From Actinomycetes bacterium (lineage in GTDB: Bacteria; Actinomycetota; Actinomycetes; Actinomycetales; Dermatophilaceae): 64,000 nucleotides of DNA. Position numbers and translations under genes: made by a program. Where the stretch lies: assembly GCA_023420415.1 (NCBI GenBank), contig JAEZWF010000012.1, forward strand, positions 209,862 to 273,861, read 5' to 3'. The notes under the pieces were generated by a model. The model did no database searches. It was not told the DNA's origin and worked only from the letters and a program-made list of their open reading frames with translations. This document shows, piece after piece, positions 53,901 to 61,408 of the stretch; position 1 is the first letter of the stretch; each line of letters begins with the position of its first letter.

Positions 53901-55180
53901 TTCTCCTCCCGGTCGCACAGCACCGTCAGCTCGAGGTCGGCAGGGGAGTGCAGCGCGGAGAGCTGCCCCACGAGCAGCCGGGCCAGGCCCACGACGCGTT
54001 CCCGATCGCCGGCGACGCCGACCGGTCCAGCCGTGCGCAACGAGATGACCGCCGGGGCCTGGCACAGCACTGAGGTGCGGGGGCCGCCGTCGCTCTCCGC
54101 GCGGGTCACTGTCACCGATCCGGCCCGAGTGCACGTCCCGATCGACACCGCGAGGAAGTCCGGGTCCTGGCGTCGTCGCTCCCAGAGCCGCGCACTCGGC
54201 CCCTCCACGACCTCCAGCAGCTCGGCCGCATCGGGGTGCCTGGCCCGCTCCACCCGTGTCTCGTCCAGCGCTGCCGCGCGGACCTTCCCGACCACGTCGG
54301 AGACGGCCGCCTCGTGCGCAGCCAGCTCCGCGGCATACCTGCGTCGTGCGGACCAACGGTCCGTCACGGCCGAGCCCAGGAGCATCACCGGACTCATCAC
54401 GGCAAAGGCCAGCATCATCGGACCGAAGAACAGGGCGAGTACACCGGCGACCGGGAGGGGCACGAGGGCGGCGACCCACGGCGTGCGGCCGCGGCCGGGA
54501 GGGGTGGGGGCCGGCGGGACGGTCAGTGTGGCCGGTGGGTAGGACAGCGGTCGGCGCGGGCGCCGGTTGACTGCTGTGGTGCCGTCGTCATGACGGTCCA
54601 CGACGGCAGGGATGCGGTCGGGGCTGCGCAGGACCAGGACACTTGAGCCGACGCCCAGCCAACGTCCTGCCTCCAGGCGCTGGGGGGCATCTCGGAGAGG
54701 CACGGAGTCCAGCCGGCTGCCGTTGGTCGAGCCGAGGTCACGCACCTCGACATGGTCGGCGCAGACTTCGATGCTCGCGTGCCGCCGCGACAACCGGCCA
54801 TCCTCGATGGCGATCGCGGCCTGGGGTGAGCGGCCTACGTCGTGGCTCCCACGGGTGAGCTGGAGCGTGCGTCCGGCGTCCGGGCCGTGCGCGACCGCGA
54901 CGGCCACGGGCGAGCCGGCCCGCTCGGCCACGGGTGCGTGCGGGGTCGCGCCCAGCGTCAGGGACGCGCCGTCGACGAGAGGAGGCCGTCCGAGCGGTGC
55001 GTCCGGCGGGACCGTGACACCAGCCGAGGAGAGCACGGCCGTCGACGCGACCTCCGGGTGGGCGCCGCGCACTGCGGCCAGCAGGTGCCCAGCTGTCGAC
55101 CCGGGCGCGGCATCGACCTCGATCTCGCGTGTGGACGGTCGCTCACCGCCGGTGAGGGTGAGGGTCAACAGGAGTCGCAT
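50942..55180 (-). CDS. FHA-FtsK/SpoIIIE ATPase, EssC-like, next to Tad set 2
   Basis: A 1412-residue protein. N-terminal ubiquitin-like segment (about 1-75), FHA domain (about 95-175, HDVGRSPQAAIAI, LSRRHASIEV, DLGSTNGS), two membrane helices (about 235-275), a linker domain and three FtsK/SpoIIIE-type modules. Module 1 is intact (Walker A GGTTGSGKSELLRTL; Walker B RLVVVIDEFRAL; KANVNLRIALRMRDAAES). Modules 2 and 3 have altered P-loops (GAPGSGRSTALRTIG and AGPVGSGVSTTLALI, Lys to Arg and Lys to Val). This is the plan of type VII secretion EssC/EccC ATPases, but no ESX/Yuk partner gene is next to it. ATG 55180 lies 6 nt after TACGGT, a leaderless arrangement. Confidence 0.87.
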   Translation of the reverse strand: MRLLLTLTLTGGERPSTREIEVDAAPGSTAGHLLAAVRGAHPEVASTAVLSSAGVTVPPDAPLGRPPLVDGASLTLGATPHAPVAERAGSPVAVAVAHGPDAGRTLQLTRGSHDVGRSPQAAIAIEDGRLSRRHASIEVCADHVEVRDLGSTNGSRLDSVPLRDAPQRLEAGRWLGVGSSVLVLRSPDRIPAVVDRHDDGTTAVNRRPRRPLSYPPATLTVPPAPTPPGRGRTPWVAALVPLPVAGVLALFFGPMMLAFAVMSPVMLLGSAVTDRWSARRRYAAELAAHEAAVSDVVGKVRAAALDETRVERARHPDAAELLEVVEGPSARLWERRRQDPDFLAVSIGTCTRAGSVTVTRAESDGGPRTSVLCQAPAVISLRTAGPVGVAGDRERVVGLARLLVGQLSALHSPADLELTVLCDREENAHDWRWVTRLPHTRTPDGKMRDVFAVGAAAESTARVVSALHGMVRQRLENRDRTTGDWNGPWSVVVIDGSEELRRTPGLAAVLTDGPEVGVVAIALADTDGALPLECGTLLDLSTTDRPALAVPAPPVTDLAVDGVGGWWADRLSRALARLRDATPGEGAWAPTGAVSLSTATQRNLLDPRQIRSSWESAPATTSAVVGVDATGATTIDLATDGPHVLVGGTTGSGKSELLRTLVASLAAGNRPEHLSFVLVDYKGGAAFRACAALPHVAGVVTDLDDHLASRALTSLKAELKRRERLLAAAGVTDFTAYQQVCGQEPLARLVVVIDEFRALAEELPAFVDGMVRFAALGRSLGVHVVLATQRPAGVVTADIKANVNLRIALRMRDAAESMDVLDHSGAADISPETPGRALMSRGNAAPHGFQTATVGAPPAEQGIAVRVRERLGLDRVGPWSGHQVASRAVLGESELELMVSAIRSAATDLAAEPASPAWLPALPDAIDHATLEAAGGIPIGLHDVPEAQTQHSLVFDADDAGHWAFAGAPGSGRSTALRTIGLALTGAVGPDDLHLYAVSGGSLTGLAALPHCGAHVSWDDLPRLARLVSLLEEQVAERRRALGESGHATTRQWRNADPSAPPRLVLLIDDLDLVVQRTDEFDHGRLTERLLALLKDGAGAGLVAVLAGHRSLLVGRMAGVAATRVLLRLGDPAELVLAGLTARDLPRRQPPGRGLLADGTTVQLALEPQRICDLQPDHVVRRRPRRVDPVPIHVDASRVSDSGRGVGLGVGGDEATVQALDPATDGRRWLVAGPVGSGVSTTLALIATQLAQTGTRVALVASRVDPAVAPLVDAGLVTMCDPATPDVLVSLRRRLSDLAVLVDDAHDLLDTPVEGVLREIGALVERDCGLLVCGADTGTLALRHRGLAVEVARHRTGVVLTGDLPRPVDLWGLRLPAGPGAGPGRGYVVRRGLAVPAQIALARSGAERKSVA

Positions 55181-55186
55181 GCCGCG

Positions 55187-55274
55187 ACCGTAGGCCTGCG
55201 GATGCTGCCGGTCGGGTGCGTTGTGCACAGCTGTGGATGAACTGCCACGGGTTGCCGGAGTTCGCCCTAGTATG
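55187..55274. promoter_or_regulatory. Divergent promoter of the FHA-FtsK and cpaF2 genes
   Basis: Minus strand: TACGGT (55192-55187) 6 nt before ATG 55180. Plus strand: TAGTAT (55269-55274) as -10 for cpaF2. Between them TTGTGCACA (55221-55229) and CTGTGGATGA (55231-55240) abut; the latter matches the motif upstream of cpaB2 at 28679. Confidence 0.5.
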
Positions 55275-55315
55275 CCGGTGACGTGCGGAAACGACGCACG
55301 CAGACAGGGGGACGT

Positions 55316-56539
55316 ATGGACGCCGTGACCACGGTGGAGTCCGAGGTTCGCGAGCTGATCAGACGATCGGGGATCGACCCTGCCCGCGACCCGCGCAGCC
55401 TGGACAAGCTGGTCCGCGAGGCCGTGGCTGACTACGACGAGCGCTCGCTGCACGGCGGGCTGCCGACCCTGCCCAACCTCGACGACGCGGTGAAGTCGGT
55501 GCTCGATGCCGTGGCGGGGTACGGGCCGCTGCAGCCCTACTTCGACGACCCCGAGGTCGAGGAGATCTGGATCAACGAGCCCACCAAGGTCTTCATCGCC
55601 CGTGGCGGGGTCGCCGAGCTGACCACCACGATCCTGACCGCCGACCTCGTGCAGGACCTGGTCGAGCGGATGCTCAAGACCAGCGGTCGCCGGGTCGACC
55701 TGTCCAGTCCCTTCGTCGACGCCGTGCTGCCCGACGGCTCGCGCCTGCACGTGGTGATCCCCGACGTCACCCGCCAGCACTGGTCGGTCAACATCCGCAA
55801 GTTCGTCGTGCGTGCCAACCATCTCGACGACCTCGTGGGCCTCGGCACCATCACGCCCCAGGCCGCGAAGTTCCTGGGCGCCGCGGTCGCGGCCGGGCTC
55901 AACGTCCTCGTCGCCGGGGGCACCCAGGCGGGCAAGACCACCCTGCTCAACTGCCTGAGCGCGGCGATCCCCTCGCGGGAGCGCGTCGTCACCTGCGAAG
56001 AGGTCTTCGAGCTGAAGATCCCCGTCCGGGACGTGGCCTCGATGCAGTGCCGCCAACCGAGCCTGGAGGGCACGGGCGAGATCCCGTTGCGCCGGTTGGT
56101 CAAGGAGGCGCTGCGCATGCGGCCCTCGCGGATCATCGTGGGCGAGGTACGTCAGGCCGAGAGCCTCGACCTCCTCATCGCCTTGAACAGCGGCCTGCCC
56201 GGCATGTGCACCATCCACGCCAACAGCGCCCGCGAGGCCATCACCAAGATGTGCACCCTGCCGCTGCTCGCCGGCGAGAACGTCGGCAGCCGGTTCGTCG
56301 TCCCGACCGTCGCGAGCTCCATCGACCTGGTCGTCCACGTCGCCCTGGAGCACGACGGTGTCCGGCGCGTGCGCGAGATCGTGGCGGTCCCGGGCCGGGT
56401 GGAGGGCGACGTCGTCGAGGTCGCCGACATCTTCACCCAGCGCGACGGCATACTGCGCCGCTCCGACGGTTTCCCGCCCCACCCCGAACGGTTCCGCCGC
56501 GCTGGCTACGACGTGGCCGCGCTGCTGGCGCAGGAGTGA
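55316..56539 (+). CDS. CpaF/TadA ATPase of Tad set 2
   Basis: A 407-residue secretion ATPase: N2 domain (YGPLQPYFDDPEVEEIWINEP), Walker A AGGTQAGKTTLLN, Asp box TCEEVFELKI, Walker B RIIVGEVRQAES and His box CTIHANSARE. All motifs are functional in appearance. ATG 55316 follows AGGGGGA; an in-frame GTG at 55283 lies 8 nt after TAGTAT and could be used on a leaderless transcript. First gene of the seven-gene Tad set 2 operon. Confidence 0.92.
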   Translation: MDAVTTVESEVRELIRRSGIDPARDPRSLDKLVREAVADYDERSLHGGLPTLPNLDDAVKSVLDAVAGYGPLQPYFDDPEVEEIWINEPTKVFIARGGVAELTTTILTADLVQDLVERMLKTSGRRVDLSSPFVDAVLPDGSRLHVVIPDVTRQHWSVNIRKFVVRANHLDDLVGLGTITPQAAKFLGAAVAAGLNVLVAGGTQAGKTTLLNCLSAAIPSRERVVTCEEVFELKIPVRDVASMQCRQPSLEGTGEIPLRRLVKEALRMRPSRIIVGEVRQAESLDLLIALNSGLPGMCTIHANSAREAITKMCTLPLLAGENVGSRFVVPTVASSIDLVVHVALEHDGVRRVREIVAVPGRVEGDVVEVADIFTQRDGILRRSDGFPPHPERFRRAGYDVAALLAQE

Positions 56540-56549
56540 GGGGTCGGGC

Positions 56550-57413
56550 ATGGGTGTCGTCGTCGGGTTGCTGCTCGGGTGCGGGGTGTTCTGCATCTGG
56601 TGGGCGTTCTGGGTGCCCGCCCCCGCGGTGGAGGGCGCCCGTCGGGTCACCATGACCGAACGCCTGCGCGACCAGCTCGTCCAGGCCGGGTACGAGTCGA
56701 TGGGCCCGCGCAGCCTGATCGTCGCCTGCGTCCTGGCGTTCTGCGTCGTCGGGCTCACCATCCTGGCGACGACCGGGGTGGCGCCCGTCGCACTGTGCTT
56801 CGCGCTCATGGCCGGCTACGCACCTCTGGCGCTCGTGCGCAGCCGAGCACGTCGCCGGCGCGCGAGTCTGCGCGAGCTGTGGCCCGATGCCGTGGACAAC
56901 ATCGCCTCCGGCGTCCGCGCGGGGCTGGCCCTGCCCGAGGCGCTTGCGCAGCTGAGCCGCCGCGGGCCACCGGAGCTGCGGCCGGCTTTCCTGGCCTTCG
57001 CCGAGGACTACCGCACGACCGGCCGGTTCCAGGAGTGCCTCGACCGGCTCAAGGAACGCCTCAGCGACCCGGTCGGTGATCGTCTGGTGGAGTCCCTGCG
57101 AATCGCGCGCGAGGTGGGTGGCAGTGACCTCGGTCGACTGCTGCGCACCCTGTCGACGTTCCTGCGCGAGGACGCGCGCACGCGTTCTGAGCTCGAGACC
57201 CGGCAGGGCTGGACGGTGAATGCCGCGCGGCTGGCCGTCGCTGCGCCCTGGGTTGTGCTGGCGATGCTGGCGAGCAGGCCCCAGTCCATCCAGGCGTATG
57301 GCACGACCACGGGTGCCATCGTGCTGCTGGCGGGAGCGGTCGTGTCCCTGATCGCCTACCGCATCATGGTGCACATCGGGCGGTTGCCCGAGGACGAGCG
57401 GGTGCTGCGATGA
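56550..57413 (+). CDS. TadB-like platform protein of Tad set 2
   Basis: A 287-residue T2SS F-domain protein: N-terminal helix (VVVGLLLGCGVFCIWWAFW), two central helices, the F-domain (ELWPDAVDNIASGVRAGLALPEALAQL and GGSDLGRLLRTLSTFLRED) and C-terminal helices. The ATG has GAGGGG upstream, 10 bp after cpaF2. Its 3' end overlaps tadC2 by 4 bp. Confidence 0.87.
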   Translation: MGVVVGLLLGCGVFCIWWAFWVPAPAVEGARRVTMTERLRDQLVQAGYESMGPRSLIVACVLAFCVVGLTILATTGVAPVALCFALMAGYAPLALVRSRARRRRASLRELWPDAVDNIASGVRAGLALPEALAQLSRRGPPELRPAFLAFAEDYRTTGRFQECLDRLKERLSDPVGDRLVESLRIAREVGGSDLGRLLRTLSTFLREDARTRSELETRQGWTVNAARLAVAAPWVVLAMLASRPQSIQAYGTTTGAIVLLAGAVVSLIAYRIMVHIGRLPEDERVLR

Positions 57414-58348
57414 GCCTCCCGATCAGTCCCGCCGGTGCACTGCTCGGACTCGTGCTCGCTCTCGGCCTGATGCTGGTGTGGGCCGGCCTTCCGTTCAACC
57501 GCAAGGCCACTCTCGAGGACCGCCTGCTGCCCTACCTGCGCGACGCCCCTCGACCCTCGCGCCTCCTGGCCACTCGTCAGGTGGGTGGCACCGGCGCCCT
57601 GGCCACGCTCGCCAGACCCGTGCTGCGTGAGCTGGGCGGACGGCTCGAGCGCATCCTCGGCGGCGCCGCGACGGTACGGCGCAGACTGCTGCGGGCCGGT
57701 CAGGCCCCGGACGTCGACCGGTTCCGTGCCGAACAGGTCATCTGGGGCGCAGCCGGCCTGGCCATCGGACTGGTCGCCGGTGCGCTGATGTGGCTCAGCC
57801 GTGGCGGATCCGTGGTTCCGGCGGTCATCGTCGCCCTCTGCGGCGGAGGGGCCGGAGTAGTGGCGCGCGACCAGTGGCTCAGCCGGGCGGCGAAGCGCCG
57901 GGAGGAGCGGATGCTTGCCGAGTTCCCCACGATCGCCGAGCTGCTCGCGCTGGCCGTGGGTGCTGGCGAGGGCGCCGTCGGGGCGCTCGAGCGCGTCAGT
58001 CGGCTGTCGCGTGGCGAGCTGTCCAACGAGCTGGCCCGCTGCCTCGCCGATGCGCGCGCGGGCGCCAACCTCCCGACCGCGCTGCAGGGCCTGGCCGACC
58101 GCACCGGCCTGCCCAGCCTCGCCCGCTTCGTCGACGGCATGATCGTCGCCGTCGAACGCGGCACGCCCTTGGCCGAGGTGCTCCGGGCCCAGGCCCAGGA
58201 CGTGCGTGAGGACGGCCGTCGCGCGGTCATGGAGGCGGGCGGCAAGAAGGAGATCGCGATGATGGTGCCCGTCGTCTTCCTCGTCCTGCCGATCACCATC
58301 CTGTTCGCCGTCTTTCCGGGCTTTTCGTTCCTGCGCTTTTCGATGTGA
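57410..58348 (+). CDS. TadC-like platform protein of Tad set 2
   Basis: A 312-residue T2SS F-domain protein: N-terminal helix, central helices (VIWGAAGLAIGLVAGALMWL, VVPAVIVALCGGGAGVVA), F-domain (LAEFPTIAELLALAVGAGEGAV and GTPLAEVLRAQAQDVRED) and a C-terminal helix (MMVPVVFLVLPITILFAVF). ATG overlaps tadB2. Confidence 0.87.
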   Translation: MSLPISPAGALLGLVLALGLMLVWAGLPFNRKATLEDRLLPYLRDAPRPSRLLATRQVGGTGALATLARPVLRELGGRLERILGGAATVRRRLLRAGQAPDVDRFRAEQVIWGAAGLAIGLVAGALMWLSRGGSVVPAVIVALCGGGAGVVARDQWLSRAAKRREERMLAEFPTIAELLALAVGAGEGAVGALERVSRLSRGELSNELARCLADARAGANLPTALQGLADRTGLPSLARFVDGMIVAVERGTPLAEVLRAQAQDVREDGRRAVMEAGGKKEIAMMVPVVFLVLPITILFAVFPGFSFLRFSM

Positions 58349-58387
58349 GACCACCGCACCACTGCTACACACAAGGGGAAAAAGAAA

Positions 58388-58609
58388 ATGACAACCATTC
58401 ACCGCATGCTGATCCGTTCGCAGCTGAGGCTGCGCGACCACGTGGGAGAGCTCGCTGCGCAGCGTCGTGAGCGCGGCGACGTGCCCGGCTGGGTCATGAT
58501 CACGCTCATGACCGCCGGCATCGTCGTGGTGCTGTGGCAGTTCGCCGGTGACGCCCTGGTGGGACTGTTCGAGGAGTCCCTCAACAACGTTCGCAAGGGC
58601 GGCAACTGA
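58388..58609 (+). CDS. Flp-pilin-like subunit lacking Glu+5
   Basis: A 73-residue protein in the pilin position of Tad set 2. The leader of about 30 residues (LRDHVGELAAQRRERG) is followed by DVPGWVMITLMTAGIVVVLWQFAG and the tail LFEESLNNVRKGGN. The leader-Gly then helix layout is pilin-like, but the canonical ATAVEYG is DVPGWVM, with no Glu at +5. The ribosome-binding site is AAGGGG before AAAAAGAAA. It could be a divergent pilin or an assembly peptide. Confidence 0.72.
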   Translation: MTTIHRMLIRSQLRLRDHVGELAAQRRERGDVPGWVMITLMTAGIVVVLWQFAGDALVGLFEESLNNVRKGGN

Positions 58610-58614
58610 CGCCG

Positions 58615-58995
58615 ATGGTCCGTCGTCGAGAGGCCGGGGCGGCCGTCGTCGACTTCGTGCTGGTCGGCAGCATGCTGACGTTCCTCTTCCTGGGGATCGT
58701 CCAGCTGGGCCTCGCGCTGCACGTCCGCAACACCCTCATCGCCTCTGCGTCCGAGGGGGCGCGGTTCGGTGCGCGGGCCGATGTCGACCCGGCGGTGGGC
58801 GCCGAACGCACTCGCAGCCTGATCGCCTCGTCCCTGTCCGGCCGCTTCGCCCAGGACGTCTCCGTCTCGGTCGAGGATGCGGGCGGGGTCCAGGTCGTCG
58901 TGGTGCGGGTGCGGGCGCCGTTGCCGGTGGTCGGGCTCGTAGGCCCGGCCGATGGTCTCGACGTGGTGGGCCGAGCCTTCGAGGAGCGACAGTGA
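58615..58995 (+). CDS. TadE-family pseudopilin of Tad set 2 (first)
   Basis: A 126-residue protein with a short basic leader and EAGAAVVDFVLVGSMLTFLFLGIVQLGLAL, the TadE motif with Asp in place of Glu at +5, then HVRNTLIASASEGARFGAR and a beta-rich domain. Minor pseudopilin by family. It starts 5 bp after the pilin-like gene and overlaps the next gene by one base (TGATG). Confidence 0.83.
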   Translation: MVRRREAGAAVVDFVLVGSMLTFLFLGIVQLGLALHVRNTLIASASEGARFGARADVDPAVGAERTRSLIASSLSGRFAQDVSVSVEDAGGVQVVVVRVRAPLPVVGLVGPADGLDVVGRAFEERQ

Positions 58996-59474
58996 TGCGG
59001 TGGATGCGCCGCGTGGTCCTGCGGCTGCGACTGCGGTTGCGGCTGCGGCGCACGGGGGAGGTCGGCACTGCCGTGGTCGAGTTCGTGTTCCTGGCCGTGC
59101 TGTTGATGGTGCCCCTCATCTACCTCGTGCTGATGTTGGGTCGCCTCCAGGCCGGTTCGTATGCCGTGTCGGCGGCTTCGCGCGAAGCCGGACGAGCCTT
59201 CGTGACCGCCGAGTCGGAAGCGCAGGCTGGGCCGCGCGCAGAGGCGGCGGCTCGAATTGCGTTCGAGGACCAGGGGTTCGGTGACCTCGGGGCATTGACG
59301 ATGAGCTGCGACGGCTCGCCCTGCCTGCGGCCCGAGGGCCGGATCACCATGGAGGCCAGCGTCTCCGTGCCCCTCCCACTCGTGCCTTCCTTCGCGCGCA
59401 AGGTCGTTCCCCTCGAGGTGCCCGTCAGCGCCACGCACGTCGCCGTCGTCGACCGTTTCCGGGGCGCGCCATGA
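58995..59474 (+). CDS. TadE-like pseudopilin of Tad set 2 (second)
   Basis: A 159-residue protein with an unusually Arg/Leu-rich leader (RRVVLRLRLRLRLRRTG), then EVGTAVVEFVFLAVLLMVPLIYLVLMLG, which has the TadE Glu at +5, and an extracytoplasmic domain with two Cys (SCDGSPCL). The leader DNA is a short tandem repeat of CGGCTGCG-type units, which may be prone to slippage. Coupled to both neighbours. Confidence 0.82.
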   Translation: MRWMRRVVLRLRLRLRLRRTGEVGTAVVEFVFLAVLLMVPLIYLVLMLGRLQAGSYAVSAASREAGRAFVTAESEAQAGPRAEAAARIAFEDQGFGDLGALTMSCDGSPCLRPEGRITMEASVSVPLPLVPSFARKVVPLEVPVSATHVAVVDRFRGAP

Positions 59475-59938
59475 TGTGGCGGCTCCGGGCGCGACGCGCG
59501 AACGGCGAGCGCGGACAGGTCACGATCCTCATCCTCGGCTACACGGTGGTCGCGATCCTGCTGGTCATGGGTGCTGCCGCCGTCACGTCTGCCCAGCTGT
59601 CGCGTGTGCGGCTGCTGGATGCCGCCGACGGTGCCGCCCTGGACGCGGCCGACTCGCTCGACCTCGGCGTCTACGACGCCGGGCTCGGTGATGCCGTTGC
59701 GGTCAGTGACGCCACCGTGCGGGACACCGCGGCAAAGTACCTCGCCGAACGCCCACTCCCGCCGGGCATGAACGACTGGGTCGTCGCGTCCGGGACGGGC
59801 AGCCCTGACGGCGAGACGGCCGTGGTGCGGTTGACGGGGGAGGCCGACCTGCCGTTCGTGGGCGTCCTGCTCGACAGGCTCGGCGGCTCCATCACGATCA
59901 CCGTCGAGTCCCGCGCCCGCGCCGGCCTGCAGAACTGA
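59471..59938 (+). CDS. TadG-like envelope protein of Tad set 2
   Basis: A 155-residue protein: RANGERGQVTILILGYTVVAILLVMGAAAV, a TadE/TadG-like N-terminal helix, then LSRVRLLDAADGAALDAADSLDL and a short C-terminal domain. It is much smaller than the 379-residue TadG-like protein of Tad set 1. Last gene of the operon; a strong hairpin follows. Confidence 0.78.
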   Translation: MMWRLRARRANGERGQVTILILGYTVVAILLVMGAAAVTSAQLSRVRLLDAADGAALDAADSLDLGVYDAGLGDAVAVSDATVRDTAAKYLAERPLPPGMNDWVVASGTGSPDGETAVVRLTGEADLPFVGVLLDRLGGSITITVESRARAGLQN

Positions 59939-59943
59939 CCGTG

Positions 59944-59999
59944 CTGCTTGCGTCCGCGCTTTTGGTTGCCAGGACCGCCACAAGCGCGGACGCAAGCAG
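59944..59999. terminator. 18-bp perfect hairpin after Tad set 2
   Basis: 59944-59961 and 59982-59999 form a perfect 18-bp inverted repeat with a 20-nt loop. It can terminate the Tad set 2 operon. The arm GCTTGCGTCCGCG is nearly the same as GCTTGCGTCTGCG in the cruciform repeat family, so this may be a diverged member. Confidence 0.8.
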
Positions 60000-60010
60000 G
60001 CATCCACCCG

Positions 60011-60057
60011 TTACGTCTGCGGAGTTGCCCACCAGCGGGGCAAAAACGCAGACGTAA
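60011..60057. repeat. Cruciform repeat, copy 3
   Basis: Outer 11-bp arms TTACGTCTGCG (60011-60021) and CGCAGACGTAA (60047-60057), inner 6-bp arms TTGCCC (60025-60030) and GGGCAA (60038-60043). The core is the reverse complement of copies 1 and 2 at 35.4 kb. Intergenic. Confidence 0.82.
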
Positions 60058-60153
60058 GCAAGTGCGGGAGGTGGGGCCGCGGCATACCGGGGGCTTGTGA
60101 TGGGTGTGGTCAGCGCCACCCGAGGCGGCTGAGTCAGGTGCCCACCGCGGCAT

Positions 60154-60159
60154 TAGAGT
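60154..60159 (+). promoter_or_regulatory. -10 box of the thiolase gene
   Basis: TAGAGT, about 42 nt upstream of ATG 60202, which has GGAGG as Shine-Dalgarno. Confidence 0.45.
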
Positions 60160-60201
60160 GATGGGAGGCAGTTTCCCCGAAGGCGTTGGAGGCCTCCCGT
60201 C

Positions 60202-61404
60202 ATGTCTGAACGTCCCACTTCCGTCATCGTCGCGGGGGCGCGCACCCCGATGGGCCGGCTGCTCGGCTCGCTCAAGGACTTCTCCGGCGCCGACCTCGGC
60301 GGCTTCGCCATCAAGGGCGCGCTCGACAAGGCGGGCGTCGCGCCCGACCAGGTCGACTACGTGATCATGGGCCAGGTGCTCCAGGCCGGCGCGGGCCAGA
60401 TTCCCGCCCGCCAGGCCGCCGACAAGGCCGGCATCCCGATGAATGTCCCGGCGCTCACCATCAACAAGGTGTGCCTCTCCGGTGTCGACGCGATCGCGCT
60501 CGCCGACCAGCTGATCCGCGCGGGCGAGTTCGACGTCGTCGTCGCGGGCGGGCAGGAGTCGATGACCAACGCGCCGCACATGCTCGAGAAGTCGCGCGAG
60601 GGCTACAAGTACGGCGACGTGTCGATGAAGGACCACATGGCTTTCGACGGCCTCTGGGACGCGTTCACCGACCAGGCGATGGGCGCCCTCACCGAGCAGG
60701 CCAACACCGGCGACCAGGCGTTCACCCGCGAGGAGCAGGACGAGTTCTCCGCCCGCAGCCACCAGCTGGCCGCGCGGGCGTGGAAAGACGGGCTCTTCGA
60801 CGACGAGGTCGTCACCGTCTCGATCCCGCAGCGCAAGGGCGACCCGATCGAGTTCAAGAGCGACGAGGGCATCCGCGCCGACACGACCGCCGAGTCGCTG
60901 TCGAAGCTGCGCCCGGCGTTCGCCAAGGACGGCACCATCACCGCCGGCTCCGCCTCGCAGATCAGCGACGGCGCCGCCGCGGTCGTGGTGATGAGCAAGG
61001 CCAAGGCGCAGGAGCTCGGGCTCGACTGGATCGCCGAGATCGGCGCCCACGGCGTCGTCGCCGGCCCCGACTCGACCCTGCAGCAGCAGCCCGCCAACGC
61101 GATCGCCAAGGCGTGCGAGAAGGAGGGCATCACGCCCGCCGACCTCGACCTCGTCGAGATCAACGAGGCGTTCGCCGCCGTCGGGCTGGCCTCCACCAAG
61201 ACCCTCGGCATCGACCCGGAGAAGGTCAACGTCAACGGCGGCGCCATCGCCCTCGGTCACCCGATCGGCATGTCCGGCGCCCGCATCGCGCTGCACCTCG
61301 CGCTCGAGCTGGGTCGCCGCGGTGGCGGCGTCGGCGCGGCCGCGCTGTGTGGCGGCGGCGGCCAGGGCGACGCCCTGATCCTGCGCGTGCCGGCCAAGGC
61401 CTGA
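60202..61404 (+). CDS. Acetyl-CoA acetyltransferase (thiolase)
   Basis: A 400-residue thiolase with the complete active site: nucleophilic C91 in NKVCLSGVDAIAL, catalytic His in GGAIALGHPIGMSG and the second Cys in LCGGGGQGDAL; also NEAFAAVGLA. It condenses or cleaves acyl-CoA (acetyl-CoA to acetoacetyl-CoA, or the last step of beta-oxidation). MeaB follows after 4 bp, so it probably belongs to an acyl-CoA catabolic operon. Confidence 0.93.
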   Translation: MSERPTSVIVAGARTPMGRLLGSLKDFSGADLGGFAIKGALDKAGVAPDQVDYVIMGQVLQAGAGQIPARQAADKAGIPMNVPALTINKVCLSGVDAIALADQLIRAGEFDVVVAGGQESMTNAPHMLEKSREGYKYGDVSMKDHMAFDGLWDAFTDQAMGALTEQANTGDQAFTREEQDEFSARSHQLAARAWKDGLFDDEVVTVSIPQRKGDPIEFKSDEGIRADTTAESLSKLRPAFAKDGTITAGSASQISDGAAAVVVMSKAKAQELGLDWIAEIGAHGVVAGPDSTLQQQPANAIAKACEKEGITPADLDLVEINEAFAAVGLASTKTLGIDPEKVNVNGGAIALGHPIGMSGARIALHLALELGRRGGGVGAAALCGGGGQGDALILRVPAKA

Positions 61405-61408
61405 CCGC

